Positions 50,694-60,900 of a stretch of 64,000 nucleotides of DNA are shown here, in pieces. Each line of letters begins with the position of its first letter. The stretch's first letter is position 1. Source of the DNA: Symbiodinium natans (lineage: Eukaryota > Sar > Dinophyceae > Suessiales > Symbiodiniaceae); contig CAJNDS010000358.1 of the NCBI GenBank assembly GCA_905221605.1, positions 866,501 through 930,500 on the forward strand. Reading direction: 5' to 3'. Under the pieces are notes generated by a model. That model was given only the letters and a program-made list of their open reading frames with translations. It was not told the DNA's origin and made no database searches. A program made the position numbers and the translations under genes.

Positions 50694-51484
50694 GACCTTG
50701 GGGAGGGGGGGGGGGTTAGGGCTTCGGGTTTAGGATTCACGGTTTAGGGTTTAGGGTTGCTAAACCCTAAACCCCAATCCCTAAACCCGAAACCCGAAAC
50801 CCGAACCCTAGGTCCTAATCCAAGATCGAAAACCCAACCTTCCCAACCCAAAGCCCCGAACCCAGAACCAATCTTCCCAGTTGGTAAACTGGACCCCTTT
50901 GGGATCTGGTTTACCCTAAACCCTCAGCCTCAACCCTCAGTTTGGGATCTCTATCCTAGTACATTCCTGATCCTCTGGCGTACCAAATCTGGGCCTGCCC
51001 AAGAGTATGGATTTACCCTTCCCACCCATCCTGAAAGCTAAGCCCTAAACTGGGTTTGTTAGGTTTTTTTGCGTGTTTAGTGTGCATATCTTTGTCACAG
51101 TGGGGTAACTCTATAAGTCTATAAGGATACACATTTTCAATTTTAAAGTACTATACCCTAAACCCTAAACCCTAAACCCCACCATGAGCTAGTGATGATA
51201 ATTTAAGGTTTCGGGTTTGCTTAGGGTTTAGAGCTTCAAGGCTCACGCTTATTTGGGGGGCTCTACGTCCTTCCGGTGCTTTAAGGGGTTGGGGTTTAGG
51301 GTTTAGGGTTTAGGGTTTAGGGTTTAGGGTTTAGGGTTTAGGGTTTAGGGTTTAGGGGTTTAGGGTCCCTTAAAGCCCCGAACGCCCTTGAGCAAGCCAT
51401 TAAACACAAATAAAATCGCGGAAGCCCAAGCAGCAAACATAAACCTAAACCCGAAATCCCTGGAACCCAAGCGGCAAGAAGCCC

Positions 51485-51580
51485 TGACCTCAAACGGGTA
51501 CTTCCCAAAACAGGGTACGCCTCGTATACCCCAAATAGAATGGAAACCCCTTAAAGGGATCCCCAAAAAGGACACCCTTA
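51485..51580. mobile_element. Family K element
   Basis: Contains TACCCCAAATAGAATGGAA and AAAAAGGACACCC; the relative at 34764-34850 has TACCCCAAATAGAATAGAA. Confidence 0.65.
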
Positions 51581-51629
51581 TTGTGCCCTAAACCCTAAAC
51601 CCTAAACCCTAAACCCCGAATTACTGGAG

Positions 51630-51661
51630 GATGTGGAGGTCGATGCAGAGACGAGGCGGGA
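51630..51661 (+). CDS. vWA exon 2
   Basis: Reads DVEVDAETRRE, giving the expected D-V after MIDAS. Donor GC (GCTCGG) shares GCT with the next exon. Confidence 0.68.
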
Positions 51662-51781
51662 GCTCGGCAGCCAATCTGCGTGCCTCACGAGGCCGAGCCA
51701 AGGTTTAGGGTTTAGGGTTTTGGGCTTAGGGTTTAGGGTTTGGGGTTTGGGGTTTAGGGTTTGGGTTTGGGGAGGATTTTT

Positions 51782-51812
<31 letters not shown>

Positions 51813-52741
51813 GGGTTGTGGTGCCTACGCCTTAAACCCAAAACCCAAGAAACCCTAAACCCTACACCCTATTTAAACTTGCAAGGCCCACCGGCGCGCT
51901 TGGTACACAGCTAGCGGGTCCTGCGTCCGCAGTGATATTCAGAGTTTTACGCGTGTTTAAACGACGGCTTAGAGGGCTTTAGGGTTTAGGGTTTAGGGTT
52001 TAGGGTTTAGGCCCTAACCCCCAGACTAGACCCAATGAAAAAGCACTCAGCCAGCAAGCGGACGCAGTAGCAGCCTCATCTCCGGTTTGAGGGCTCCCCG
52101 GTGGGCGGTTTAAGGCTTAGGGCTTAGGGTTTAGGGTTTAGGGTTTAGGGTTTAGGGTTTAGGGTTTGGGGTTTGGGGTTTAGGGTTTAGGGTTTAGGGT
52201 TTAGGGTTTCCCTTTTTGGGGCGGTCCTAGGCTCCCTTTACAAAGCTACATAACATAATATGACAATGGGTGGCCTTCTTATTCCAGTCTGTGGGGGTCT
52301 TGAAACCCCGAACCCGACAGTGCACCCGAAACCCGCAAGCCTAAACCCTAAGCCTGAGAAGCCCTCAACCCTAAACCCCTAACCCTAAACCCTAAACCCT
52401 AAACCCTAAACCCTAAACCCTAAACCCTAAACCCTAAACCCTAAACCCAAACCCCAAAACCTAAACTCCAACCCTAAACCCTAAACCTCAAGCACAGCAT
52501 TAAGGACAGTGTCAGGAAAGAAGGGTTCTTAGTTGGAGCACCTCAAGGCGTTTGCATTCGGGTCCTTGTTTCAAGGGCACCAAGGGTTCATAAGGTTCGA
52601 GGGGTAAGGGTTTCGAGTTGAGGGTCTAGGGTTTAGGGTATTTGGGTTTTGGGTTTGGGGTTTAGAGCTTTAGGGTTTAGGGTTTAGGGTTTAAGGTTTA
52701 GGGTTTAGGGCTAGCCTCTGACATCCCTGAGCGGCTGCCAG

Positions 52742-52787
52742 GCTGGAAGCGGCAGAGCTGTGCGCGGTGAAGTTTGCACGAGAGCAT
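52742..52787 (+). CDS. vWA exon 3: helix 1
   Basis: Reads LEAAELCAVKFAREH, the amphipathic helix after MIDAS. Donor GC (GCCAAA). Confidence 0.7.
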
Positions 52788-53019
52788 GCCAAAGCACCCT
52801 GCCTGGCCAATAGATGAACTTTGTTGGGTTTAGGGTTTAGGGTTTAGGGTTTCGTGTTTAGGGTTTAGGGTTTGGGGTTGACACCGTTTAACCTTTCTAC
52901 TTCTTGGCTTCTTGGAGAAGTCAGGCACGCCCTCAAGACTTCTTCTCAGCTGCTTGGTAGCCGAGTGGTGCCCTTTTGGACCTTTTTGGCGTTCTGGGTT
53001 CCCCTGTCAAGTACTCGTA

Positions 53020-53306
53020 GCCCTAAACCCTGAACCCTGAACCCTGAACCCGAAACCCTAAACCCTAAACCCTAAACCCTAAACCCTAAACCCTAAACCC
53101 TAAACCCTAAACCCTAAACCCTAAACCCTAAACCCTAAACCCTAAACCCTAAACCATAAACCATAAACCCTAAACCCTAAACCCTAAACCCTAAACCCTA
53201 AACCCTAAACCCTAAACCCTAAACCCTAAACCCTAAACCCTAAACCCTAAACCCTAAACCCTAAACCCTAAACCCTAAACCCTAAACCCTAAACCCTAAA
53301 CCCTAA
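53020..53306 (-). repeat. Longest CCCTAAA array in the window
   Basis: About 40 heptamers with a CCATAAA pair near 53152. It lies in the intron between vWA exons 3 and 4. Confidence 0.97.
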
Positions 53307-53343
53307 CCAACCCAAACACAAAAATGGTCGCTGGGCTCTGAAG

Positions 53344-53430
53344 GCTATTGCCTTTCACGAGACAGCCTCGACGGTTTCCAAGCGACTGGTGGCGGGTGAC
53401 TTCGTGCAGATTTTCGGACTTGGCGACCGA
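53344..53430 (+). CDS. vWA exon 4
   Basis: Reads AIAFHETASTVSKRLVAGDF, then VQIFGLGDR. Donor GC; GCGGCC at the donor and GCTGCC at the next exon start form a direct repeat. Confidence 0.68.
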
Positions 53431-53646
53431 GCGGCCAACGGCACTTTCTACCTACAAGGTTTGCAGGACTCAGTGGTATTTTGACGTTTTTTTGGGCTCA
53501 AGCTTGCCTTAGATACCCGACCCCCAAAAAGGTATCCTTACCAAGCATACCCAAAACCCCAAACCCTAGACCCTAAACCCTAAACCGGAAACCAAGACTC
53601 TACGGCGTTTTCCGTTTGATGCACATGGATAGCTGCCAATTACCAG

Positions 53647-53688
53647 GCTGCCTTGAGGTTTGCACGGGCAGCAACTGGAAATAGCTGG
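53647..53688 (+). CDS. vWA exon 5
   Basis: Reads AALRFARAATGNSW. A GC donor keeps phase with the next exon. A consensus GTAAGT 11 bp further on would not, so it may be unused or mark an alternative form. Confidence 0.55.
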
Positions 53689-53786
53689 GCACTTTCACGG
53701 TAAGTATACTCGCACCAAGAGCAGGCCCTTGTTTCTCTCTTTAATGTTAAGCCACAACGGGCGCCCCTTTTATTTCCCGGTTCCTC

Positions 53787-53880
53787 CCCAAACAGCCCAA
53801 TATTGCTTAATTAAGGAATATTCCTTAAATCATAAAGGGACATATTAATTCCTTAGTTAAGCTATATTGGCTCTTTGGGT
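53787..53880. mobile_element. Family A, copy 10 (shortened)
   Basis: Ends retained, with one internal arm shortened (AAAGGGACATATTAATTCC). Confidence 0.82.
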
Positions 53881-53918
53881 CTGGGGTCTGGTATAGGAAC
53901 TGGTTTGATGGAATGCAG

Positions 53919-54029
53919 GAAGCTTCCTCCGTGCTGAGCGAGTACCCGGACTTGCCAGGGGAGCTGGTGATCCTCTCGGACGGCCGGCCAGCTGATACCA
54001 AGGTGGCGCTCACCTTCTTCCAGGACCCA
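53919..54029 (+). CDS. vWA exon 6: S-D-G strand
   Basis: Reads SVLSEYPDLPGELVILSDGR, then PADTKVALTFFQDP. L-V-I-L-S-D-G is the conserved vWA strand that supplies a metal ligand. Donor GA (GAGAGC). Confidence 0.86.
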
Positions 54030-54156
54030 GAGAGCCCCTTCATACCCCCCTTACTTAAGGAATTTGCCTTAAGTTCTACAGGGATCCTTAGTATAATTTA
54101 AGTCATATTCCGTAGTATAATTTAAGGTGTATTCCTTAGTTAAGAGGTATTGGGCT
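54030..54156. mobile_element. Family A, diverged copy 11 in a vWA intron
   Basis: Ends GAGAGCCCC and ATTGGGCTC. TTCTTCCAGGAC occurs on both sides (54016 and 54165), so a bit of exon 6 is duplicated beyond it. Confidence 0.72.
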
Positions 54157-54387
54157 CACATTCTTCCAGGACGGCGTTTAAAATGCGCAGCAACTTCTGG
54201 CAACTATCCCTGAGGAACAGGTGGCATGTGTGACTTCATGTTGGCTTCTGGGAAGTTGCACACCAGGATGGGCTACTGGGCCCTATAATCCCTATAATAA
54301 ATCCTATAAAAGGCCCTTTTCAGGGGTTATAGGCATAGCACAAAATTCATACCCTGCAAAGGGCCTTTTTAAGGGGTCATAGGGCAG

Positions 54388-54489
54388 AATAGCCCCTTCC
54401 TGGACAACTTGAAGGAGACTTTTCTGCGCGGCCGGCACGCGGGGGTACATGCCCACGGCATCGGCTTTGGCACAACGGTCGAGAGCTTC
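54388..54489 (+). CDS. vWA exon 7
   Basis: Reads FLDNLKETFLRGRHAGVHAH, then GIGFGTTVESF, the strand ending in G-I-G-F-G typical of vWA. AGCCCCTTC is present both at the previous donor and here. Donor GC (GCAACT). Confidence 0.86.
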
Positions 54490-54594
54490 GCAACTATATC
54501 CTCCTTGGGAATTAGTTTTGTGTTTTTGTTCATATAAACCCCAAGAGGATATTAAAAATCTATGATGTTTATTAAGGTTCTAAGGGGAGTATAG
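54490..54594. mobile_element. Family J element that constitutes a vWA intron
   Basis: The intron runs GCAACTATATCCTCC to GGGGAGTATAG. After the shared GCA direct repeat it is a family J element end to end (compare 1913-2018). Confidence 0.85.
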
Positions 54595-54683
54595 GCACCA
54601 CTCCAACAGCTGGCATGCCTAAGCGGCGGAACCTTTGCACTCTCTGGAAGCACGATGCGGGGCTTGTGCCAGGCATTCTCGTC
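54595..54683 (+). CDS. vWA exon 8
   Basis: Reads APLQQLACLSGGTFALSGST, then MRGLCQAFSS. L-A-x-L-(S/T)-G-G-T-F is the end of the vWA fold. A GC donor (GCTCGG) keeps phase; 5 bp later a GTTTAGGG array starts. Confidence 0.86.
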
Positions 54684-54850
54684 GCTCGGTTTAGGGTTTA
54701 GGGATTAGGGTTTAGGGTTGAGGGTTTAGGGTTTAGGGTTTAGGGTTTAGTGTGTTCTTGAGTCATTGTTGGGAGGTGTTTGGGTAGCCTTGCTAAAACA
54801 TGGTTTGAAGACACGAAGGGCTTTAGAAAGGCAGGGGGCTGCGAACGAAG

Positions 54851-54955
54851 GTCCGTGTCGTCTACCATCACCTCGTCTCAGAGTGGCAACTGGGTCCTGG
54901 CGGACGATTCCGAACAAAAGGTGCAGCCACTTGGCATAGGCCTGGATCATGTAAC
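54851..54955 (+). CDS. vWA exon 9
   Basis: Reads SVSSTITSSQSGNWVLADDS, then EQKVQPLG, in phase with exon 8. The end is uncertain. Confidence 0.65.
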
Positions 54956-54997
54956 TATTTAGGGTTTAGGGTTTAGGGTTTAGGGTTTAGGGTTTAG

Positions 54998-55208
54998 GGA
55001 CGTTGCCCCCTTATACGAACAGTGCTTGATAGGGATTCTAATAGGGGGTACTATCATCCTTACTACTACGATTTGCGTAAGAACCCCCCAAAAAATGCAA
55101 AAGTAATAATCCCCACATTGCCCTTATCGAAGATTTTTTTTGTGGTGGGGGGGGGGGGTCGTAAGCAAATAGTAGACTAAGGACTGTTAGTATAAGGGGG
55201 AACATCCC
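54998..55208. mobile_element. Family D element with a family F element nested inside
   Basis: Outer ends GGGACGTTGCCCCC and AAGGGGGAACATCCC. The inner element, 55063-55175, has ends CTACTACGATTTGCGTAAGA and CGTAAGCAAATAGTAG. Confidence 0.85.
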
Positions 55209-55477
55209 AAGCAACTACCAAAGTACCGGCATTGGGGCTGCGCTGCTATAGTTGTTGTCGCAGCTGATGGGATGCTCTAAACACTTTAGGGTTTAGGGTT
55301 TTGGGTTTAGGGTTTCGGGTTTTGGGTTTCGGGTTTAGGGTTTAGGGTGTAGGGTTTAGGGTTTAGGGTGTAGGGTGAGAATGGGGCCGTGTTGTCCCCA
55401 CCCCTCTGCTACGTTGTCTAAACCCGGAGCTCCAACGCCCTTTGCTGGCCAAAGGAAGGCCCTGAACATTGGATGAA

Positions 55478-55586
55478 CCCAACGAGCCCAATATTGCTTA
55501 ATTAAGGAATAGTCCTTAAATCATATAGGGATGCTTAATATGATTTAAGGTATATTCCTTAATTAAGGGATATTGGGCTCTTTGGG
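55478..55586. mobile_element. Family A, copy 12
   Basis: Full palindrome. Confidence 0.9.
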
Positions 55587-56194
55587 AAGCGTGCACCTGA
55601 ATCCCTGAAACCCTCGAGCCCCAGAGCCCTGAACGCCTGGAGCGCTAGAGCCCTGAAACCCTAGATGCCCAGAGCCCTGAACGCTTAGAGCTACTGGCCC
55701 CAGAACCCCAAACCCTAACCCCTAAACCCTAAACACTCCGGGCTCAAGCACCTCAGAGCCTATAAGGCCCCGAGAACCCTTCAACCCGAGCCACGCCACC
55801 CCCCGCGAACCCTATAAGCCTATAAGCGTTATGCAACGTTATGGCATCCTTTTGGGGTTTAGGGTTTAGGGTTAGGATCTGTACTCGTACCTGCCAAAAA
55901 CAAGACCCACAGTGAATGCCGGGCAGGGGCCGGGGTGAGCAGAAGGGGCAGTCAGTTGACCAAAAGCACCCTCAATAAACCCCAAAGTTCACCCTAAACC
56001 CTAAACCCTAAACCCTAAACCCTGAACCCTAAACCCTAAACCCTAAACCCTAAACCCTAAACCCTAAACCCTAAACCCTAAACCCTAAACGAACCTGAAA
56101 GCCGCGAAGGAAGCACAAACCGCAGCTTCGGGTCGTGGCCTTCGAGCTGCCAGAGCAGGGGACCTTTGCTTCAAGGGTTTTGGGTGTTTATGAT

Positions 56195-56450
56195 TCGGGT
56201 TTAGGGTTTAGGGTTTAGGGTTTAGGGTTTAGGGTTTAGGGTTTAGGGTTTAGGGTTTAGGGTTTGGGGTTTAGGGTTTGGGGTTTGGGGTTTGGGGTTT
56301 GGGGTTCGGGGTTCGGGGTTCGGGGTTCGGGGTTCGGAGGTGGGAGTTTGGGGTTCGGAGGTTGGGGGTTTGGGGTTTAGGGTTTGGGTTCGGGGTTCGG
56401 GGTTCGGGGGTTTGGGGTTTATAGGGTTTAGGGTTTAGGGTTGCAGTGCG
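56195..56450 (+). repeat. TTTAGGG to TTTGGGG to TTCGGGG graded array
   Basis: The units change stepwise along the block, ending with GGGTTTATAGGGTTTAGGG. Confidence 0.92.
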
Positions 56451-56667
56451 TCAGGGCTTTTGGGCTTTTAGGCTTTTGGGCTCCCGGGCTTTTTGGGCTT
56501 TGCCCCTGGCAGGGTTTGGGTATAGGGTTTAGGGTTTAGGGTTTAGGGTTTAGGGTTTAGGGTTTAGGGGGTTTGGGTATTGGATGTGGTAAGGGTTGTG
56601 GGTTCTGGTGTTTGACCAGGGATTGCGGGGGGCTGGTTGGGTCTTATACAGAACTGCCAATCGAGGA

Positions 56668-56707
56668 ATTGTCCTTCTTCGTTGGGTATACTACTAAGCC
56701 AAACCTT
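56668..56707 (+). CDS. Candidate linker exon ELPIEELSFFVGYTTK
   Basis: Open from ATACAG between the vWA and kinase parts. Family unknown. Confidence 0.45.
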
Positions 56708-56782
56708 AAAGCCTAAACCCTGAACCCTGAACCCTAAACCCTAAACCCTAAACCCTACTCCTATCAACCCCAAGCGCCCCAA

Positions 56783-56872
56783 AAGCTAATGACTTCCTCC
56801 GGGAGGATCTTCGGCAAAAAGAACGTGCTTCGGCTGAGAGCTGCGCGGACCCACTTCAGCTCCGCGGCTCGT
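56783..56872 (+). CDS. Candidate linker exon ANDFLREDLRQKERASAESC
   Basis: A charged open island. Its last 23 bp recur at 57132 after an array of TTTTAGGG units. Confidence 0.5.
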
Positions 56873-57131
56873 GTTTTAGGGTTTTAGGGTTTTTGGGTTT
56901 CAGGGTTCTAGGGTTTCAGGGTTTGAGGGTTTGAGGGTTTTAGGGTTTTAGGGGTTTAGGGTTTTTTGGGTTTTTGGGTTTTATGGTTTTAGGGTTTTAG
57001 GGTTTTAGGGCTTTAGGGTTTTAGGGTTTTAGGGCTTTGCGGGTTTTAGGGTTTTAGGGTTTTAGGCTTTTTAGGGTTTTATTGTTTTAGGGTTGTAGGG
57101 TTTTAGGTTTTTGGTTTTAGGGTTTTAGGGG
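56873..57131 (+). repeat. TTTTAGGG octamer array
   Basis: Mostly octamers of the type found as telomeres in some green algae, with CAGGG and GTAGGG variants. Flanked by a 22-23 bp direct repeat of exon sequence. Confidence 0.92.
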
Positions 57132-57299
57132 TACTTCAGCTCCGCGGCTCGTGTCTTCGGGGTCCAGGGCTTTAGGGTTGATGGGTTTTCTTGGTTTTTG
57201 GGTTTTAGGGTTTGTATTTTGGTTTTAGGGTTTTGGATTTTCGGTCTTTTTGGTTAAGGGTTTTAGGGCATTTAGGGTTTAGGGGCGTTTAGGGTTTCA

Positions 57300-57412
57300 G
57301 GGTTTAGGGTGTTTAGGGTGTTTAGGGTGTTTAGGGTGTTTAGGGTGTTTAGGGTGTTTAGGGTGTTTAGGGTGTTTAGGGTGTTTAGGGTGTTTAGGGT
57401 GTTTAGGGTTTC
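57300..57412 (+). repeat. TTTAGGGTG 9-mer array
   Basis: About 11 perfect TTTAGGGTG units. Confidence 0.95.
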
Positions 57413-57483
57413 AGGTTTTATGGCCTTAAGGGTTCAGCTTTTAGGATTTTCGACCCCAAGCACAAGATCACCTTAGCCTTGGC

Positions 57484-57586
57484 AGCCCAGTGACACCCTT
57501 GTCCCTTTTTTGGGTTCTAGGGTCGCCCTATCCAGTAGCCAACACAAAAAGGGTGCCCTTATTATAATATGGTTGCTGGGCTACCA
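57484..57586. mobile_element. Family G element, uninterrupted copy
   Basis: Ends GGCAGCCCAGTGACACCC and GGTTGCTGGGCTACC; immediately followed by a family A element. Confidence 0.82.
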
Positions 57587-57589
57587 AGT

Positions 57590-57701
57590 ACCCAAAGAGC
57601 CCAATATAGCTTGATTAAGGAATATGCCTTAAATCATATTAAGGATCCCAATATGATTTAAGGAGTATTCCTTAATTAAGCAATATTGGGCTCCTTGGGT
57701 A
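57590..57701. mobile_element. Family A, copy 13
   Basis: Full palindrome in tandem with the family G element. The pair separates DPKHKITLAL (57453) from ALWEFHTVGKKKLLAPCQML. Confidence 0.9.
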
Positions 57702-57702
57702 G

Positions 57703-57775
57703 CACTCTGGGAATTCCACACTGTGGGCAAAAAGAAGCTACTGGCGCCTTGCCAAATGCTGGAACCCCGGAACCC
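57703..57775 (+). CDS. Candidate linker exon ALWEFHTVGKKKLLAPCQML
   Basis: Open directly after the family A element, continuing EPRNPSRG. Family unknown. Confidence 0.52.
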
Positions 57776-58001
57776 TTCCCGAGGTTGCAAGGTTTATTTA
57801 GGGTTTAGGGTCTAAGGTCTAGGGTTTAGGGGATGGAGTGGAGACCCCAGATCCTGCTAGAGCTCCAAACCCCCCTTGCAACCCTCTAACTCTCATACCC
57901 TCTAACCCTCAAAAACCCTAACTCTGAACTCTAAGCCCTAAGCCCTAAGCCCTAAACCTTAAACCCTAAACCCTAAACCCTAACCCTAAACCCTTTCCGA
58001 G

Positions 58002-58093
58002 GCTTCGATGGAGCGGAGTTTCAGCAGAAGAAGTTCCCAGCCGGGCCAGTGATGCGACGCCAGCTGCCTTACATGCGGGGCGGCATGCGCCTG
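58002..58093 (+). CDS. Alpha-kinase exon 1
   Basis: Reads FPAGPVMRRQLPYMRGGMRL. G-G-M-R begins the alpha-kinase N-lobe. The GT donor (GTGACT) shares GTG with the next exon; CCCTAAA array upstream. Confidence 0.8.
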
Positions 58094-58436
58094 GTGACTT
58101 CGCTGCCCTAAACCCTATAAACCTTATAAACCCTGAACCCTAAACCCTAAACCCTAAACCCTAAACCCTCAACCCTAAACCCTATAAACCCTAAGCCCTA
58201 AACCCTAAAGGGCTTTAAGGGGTCTAGGGTGTGCTTTGTTTCATAAACCCGAACCTTGTACATGTTTGTGTGTAACTATAGGGTTAGGGGTCATCCCTGT
58301 CCCTAAACCCTAAACCCGAAACCCCAAACCCTAAACCCTAAACCCTGAACCCTAAACCCTAAACCCTAAACCCATTGAACCCCTATAGGGTTTAGGGGTC
58401 ATCCTTGTCTTCTAACCCCCACACCGATTCTGTGAG

Positions 58437-58510
58437 GTGTACAGCTTCCAGGACGACTGCGTGTCCAAGGAGGGTAGCTGGATCCTTGGAGACTGTATGG
58501 GCCCTAAGAG
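58437..58510 (+). CDS. Alpha-kinase exon 2
   Basis: Reads VYSFQDDCVSKEGSWILGDC, then MGPK. The GT donor (GTTCAA) leaves AG to make the Arg codon before MVAK. Confidence 0.78.
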
Positions 58511-58799
58511 GTTCAAATGGGTTTAGGGTTTAGGGTTTAGGGTTTAGGGTTTAGGGGTTCGGGTTTAGGTTTCAGAGTTTGAGGGTTGAGGGTTTAGGGT
58601 TTTCGGGGTTATCACTTAGGGTACCTGAAGGTTTTAAATATTAGGGGGAAGGTTTCGAGGTCCATAAACCCGGATTAGAGCAAGACCGAGCAGTACGATC
58701 CAAAGATCTTAGCCCTGATCCCGCGCGAGCCTTTCAGAATCCCCTTGAGCCCCCTTTTAAACAAACCGTGGAGGACGGTGGCCCTCTTCTGCTTCCCAT

Positions 58800-58965
58800 G
58801 ACCCCCAAACCCTAAACCCTAAACCCTAAACCCAAAACCCAAAACCCTAAACCCTAAACCCTAAACCCTAACCCTAAACCCTAAACCCTAAACCCTAAAC
58901 CCTAAACCCTAAACCCTAAACCCTAAACCCTAAACCCTAAACCCTAAACCCTAAACCCTAAACCG
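58800..58965 (-). repeat. CCCTAAA array
   Basis: About 22 units in the intron between kinase exons 2 and 3. The preceding open island EQDRAVRSKDLSPDPARAFQ (58674-58800) may be an alternative or spurious exon. Confidence 0.95.
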
Positions 58966-59180
58966 CAACCCCGACCAACATAAGAACCTGCGGTGTCCAA
59001 GACTTCATCCCCCCAAGGGTTTAGGGTTTAGTGTTTACGGTTTAGACTTCAACAACCCTGAGCCCTAAACCCTAAAACCTAAACCCTAAACCCTAAACCC
59101 TAAACCCTAAACCCTAAACCCTAAACCCTAAACCCTAAACCCTAAACCCTAAACCCTAAACCCTAAACCCTTCCCCCAAG

Positions 59181-59269
59181 GATGGTGGCCAAGTCCTCCC
59201 GCTACCTTGACGCAACCCTGAACTCGCGAGTGGCTGTCGAAGCTCATGCCACCCAGCTAGCTCAGCTCC
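59181..59269 (+). CDS. Alpha-kinase exon 3: ATP-binding Lys
   Basis: Reads MVAKSSRYLDATLNSRVAVE, then AHATQLAQL. V-A-K carries the nucleotide-binding lysine. Donor GA (GAGAAG). Confidence 0.84.
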
Positions 59270-59480
59270 GAGAAGAGTCTGAGAGTTTATGGTTTTCGGG
59301 TTTAAGGTTTAAGGTTTAGGGTTTAGGGTTTAGGGCTAGAGGGTTTAGGGTTTAGGGTTCAGGGCTACAGGGTTTAGGGTTACAGGGTATAGGTTTTTTT
59401 TTGCTTAGGGTGCAAGGCTTGCAGTTCAGGGTTTAGGGTTTAGGGAATCACGTGGCGGAAGCCCTAGGCGAAGTCGTCAG

Positions 59481-59524
59481 CTCTCGCTTCCTACTTCGCC
59501 TCCTTGTTCAACGCTCGCCTGCAG
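59481..59524 (+). CDS. Alpha-kinase exon 4
   Basis: Reads LASYFASLFNARLQ, the F-N helix of the N-lobe. Donor GC (GCGTCG) shares GC with the next exon. Confidence 0.76.
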
Positions 59525-59639
59525 GCGTCGGCAACTGGGAAGCTCATTAGGGCCTTTGAGGGCACTGGGAGTACTGTTGCCCTAAACCCTAAACCCTAAA
59601 CCCTAAACCCTAAACCCTAAACCCTAGACACCCTCAACC

Positions 59640-59793
59640 CCAAGTCCTAAACAAACCTCGATGCTCTCTTCATTGCCGCAACTATCGGGAGGGTATCTTG
59701 CTTGAGTTCGGGGATGCCCAGAAGAACCCATATATTCCCCTTCGACGGATCCCTTGCAAGCCAAGAAGCGGACCGACCCAAAAGACGCAAAGC
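59640..59793 (+). CDS. Open island inside a kinase intron
   Basis: Frame RCSLHCRNYREGILLEFGDA, then QKNPYIPLRRIPCKPRSGPT. Exons on either side splice cleanly without it, so it may be alternative, an inserted exon or chance. Confidence 0.3.
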
Positions 59794-59992
59794 CCTAAAC
59801 CCTAAACCCTAAACCCTAAACCCTAAACCCTGAACCCTAAACCCTAAACCCTAAACCCTAAACCCTAACCACTCAAATACCTAAAGCCCCAAACCTGAAA
59901 CTCTAAACCCTAAGCCCAGGTTGTTCCTCGGTTTCTGAGCCCCCTAAACCCGAAATCATGAGCCCGGCAACTGTGGCTTCCGGGCTACCCAG

Positions 59993-60049
59993 GCAAAGAC
60001 GGCCGAAAAGCCGGCAACGCTGCTCTTTGTGCCCTGCTACCTCTACGAG
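59993..60049 (+). CDS. Alpha-kinase exon 5
   Basis: Reads AKTAEKPATLLFVPCYLYE, the central strand with F-x-P-C. GT donor (GTGCAA). Confidence 0.84.
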
Positions 60050-60385
60050 GTGCAACCGAGGTTGCAGGGGTATGGGCTAAGGGTTTAGGGTTCAGGGTTT
60101 AGGGTTTAGAGTTTAGGGTTTAGGGTTTCGGGTTTAGGGTTTAGGGTTTAGGGTTTAGAATTTGGGGTGTTAGGTCTTGGACAGAAGCGCAAAAAATGAC
60201 TTTCAAGTTCTAAGTAGTAGGAAGGGACCCCTCTCTGCATGTCCAGCCACATCCTTCGAACGCCCTACCAGCTACTAAACCCTAACCCTAAACCCTAAAC
60301 CCTAAACCCTAAACCCTAACCCCTAAACCCTAAACCCTAAACCCTAAACCCTAAACCCTAACCCTAAACCCTAAACCTAACAAAG

Positions 60386-60452
60386 CTGGAGGTGGAAGGC
60401 TCGCCATCCGAGCAAGAGCCTGCCTTTTTCGCGGCTGAGCGCTACCTCCCAG
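60386..60452 (+). CDS. Alpha-kinase exon 6
   Basis: Reads LEVEGSPSEQEPAFFAAERY, then LP, the E-x-Y-L that precedes the K-Y-N loop. Donor GC (GCATAT). Confidence 0.86.
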
Positions 60453-60900
60453 GCATATCGGGGTTGGGTTTGAGGGTTGAGGGCTTAGGGTTTGGGGTTA
60501 GGGTTTAGGGTTTAGGGCTTAGGGTTTAGGGTTTAGGGTTTAGGGTTTAGGGTTTAAGGTTTGGGGTTTGGGGTTTGGAGTTTGGGGTTTAAGGTTTGGG
60601 GTGGGGGTTTGGGGTTCAAGGCTTCATTGGAGATCTCAACCGTCGTCGGATTGCGAGGTTGGGATGCTCAGGGCCAGGCGTGCAGGGCAGGCCCTTGCGG
60701 ATGTTTGTTTTTGTCGCTTGCTGGGGCTTTTTAGAGGATCATATTGAGTAATGTGTTTTTTTCAGAAGTTGCAAGGTGCCAGACAATCTGGGTTCAACCC
60801 TGAACCCTAACCCGGTTTGGGGTTATTAGGGTTTAGGGTTTAGGGTTTTTAGGGTTTAGGGTTTAGGGTTTAGGGCTACACCACGATTGCGCCTTGCCAG

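Noticed and set aside
53485-53502. TTTTTTTGGGCTCAAG, similar to the 3' end of the dinoflagellate spliced leader
   Set aside because: It has an extra G and lacks the upstream part of the leader; there is no evidence for a spliced-leader gene or a retroposed leader.
53689-53706. Consensus GTAAGT donor at the end of vWA exon 5
   Set aside because: Using it breaks phase with exon 6; a GC donor 11 bp earlier keeps phase. It could still serve an alternative transcript.
60627-60660. GFIGDLNRRR, resembling the EF-G/EF2 domain V loop
   Set aside because: It lies inside the intron between alpha-kinase exons 6 and 7, which splice cleanly without it. No other elongation-factor motif is nearby, so the match is probably chance.
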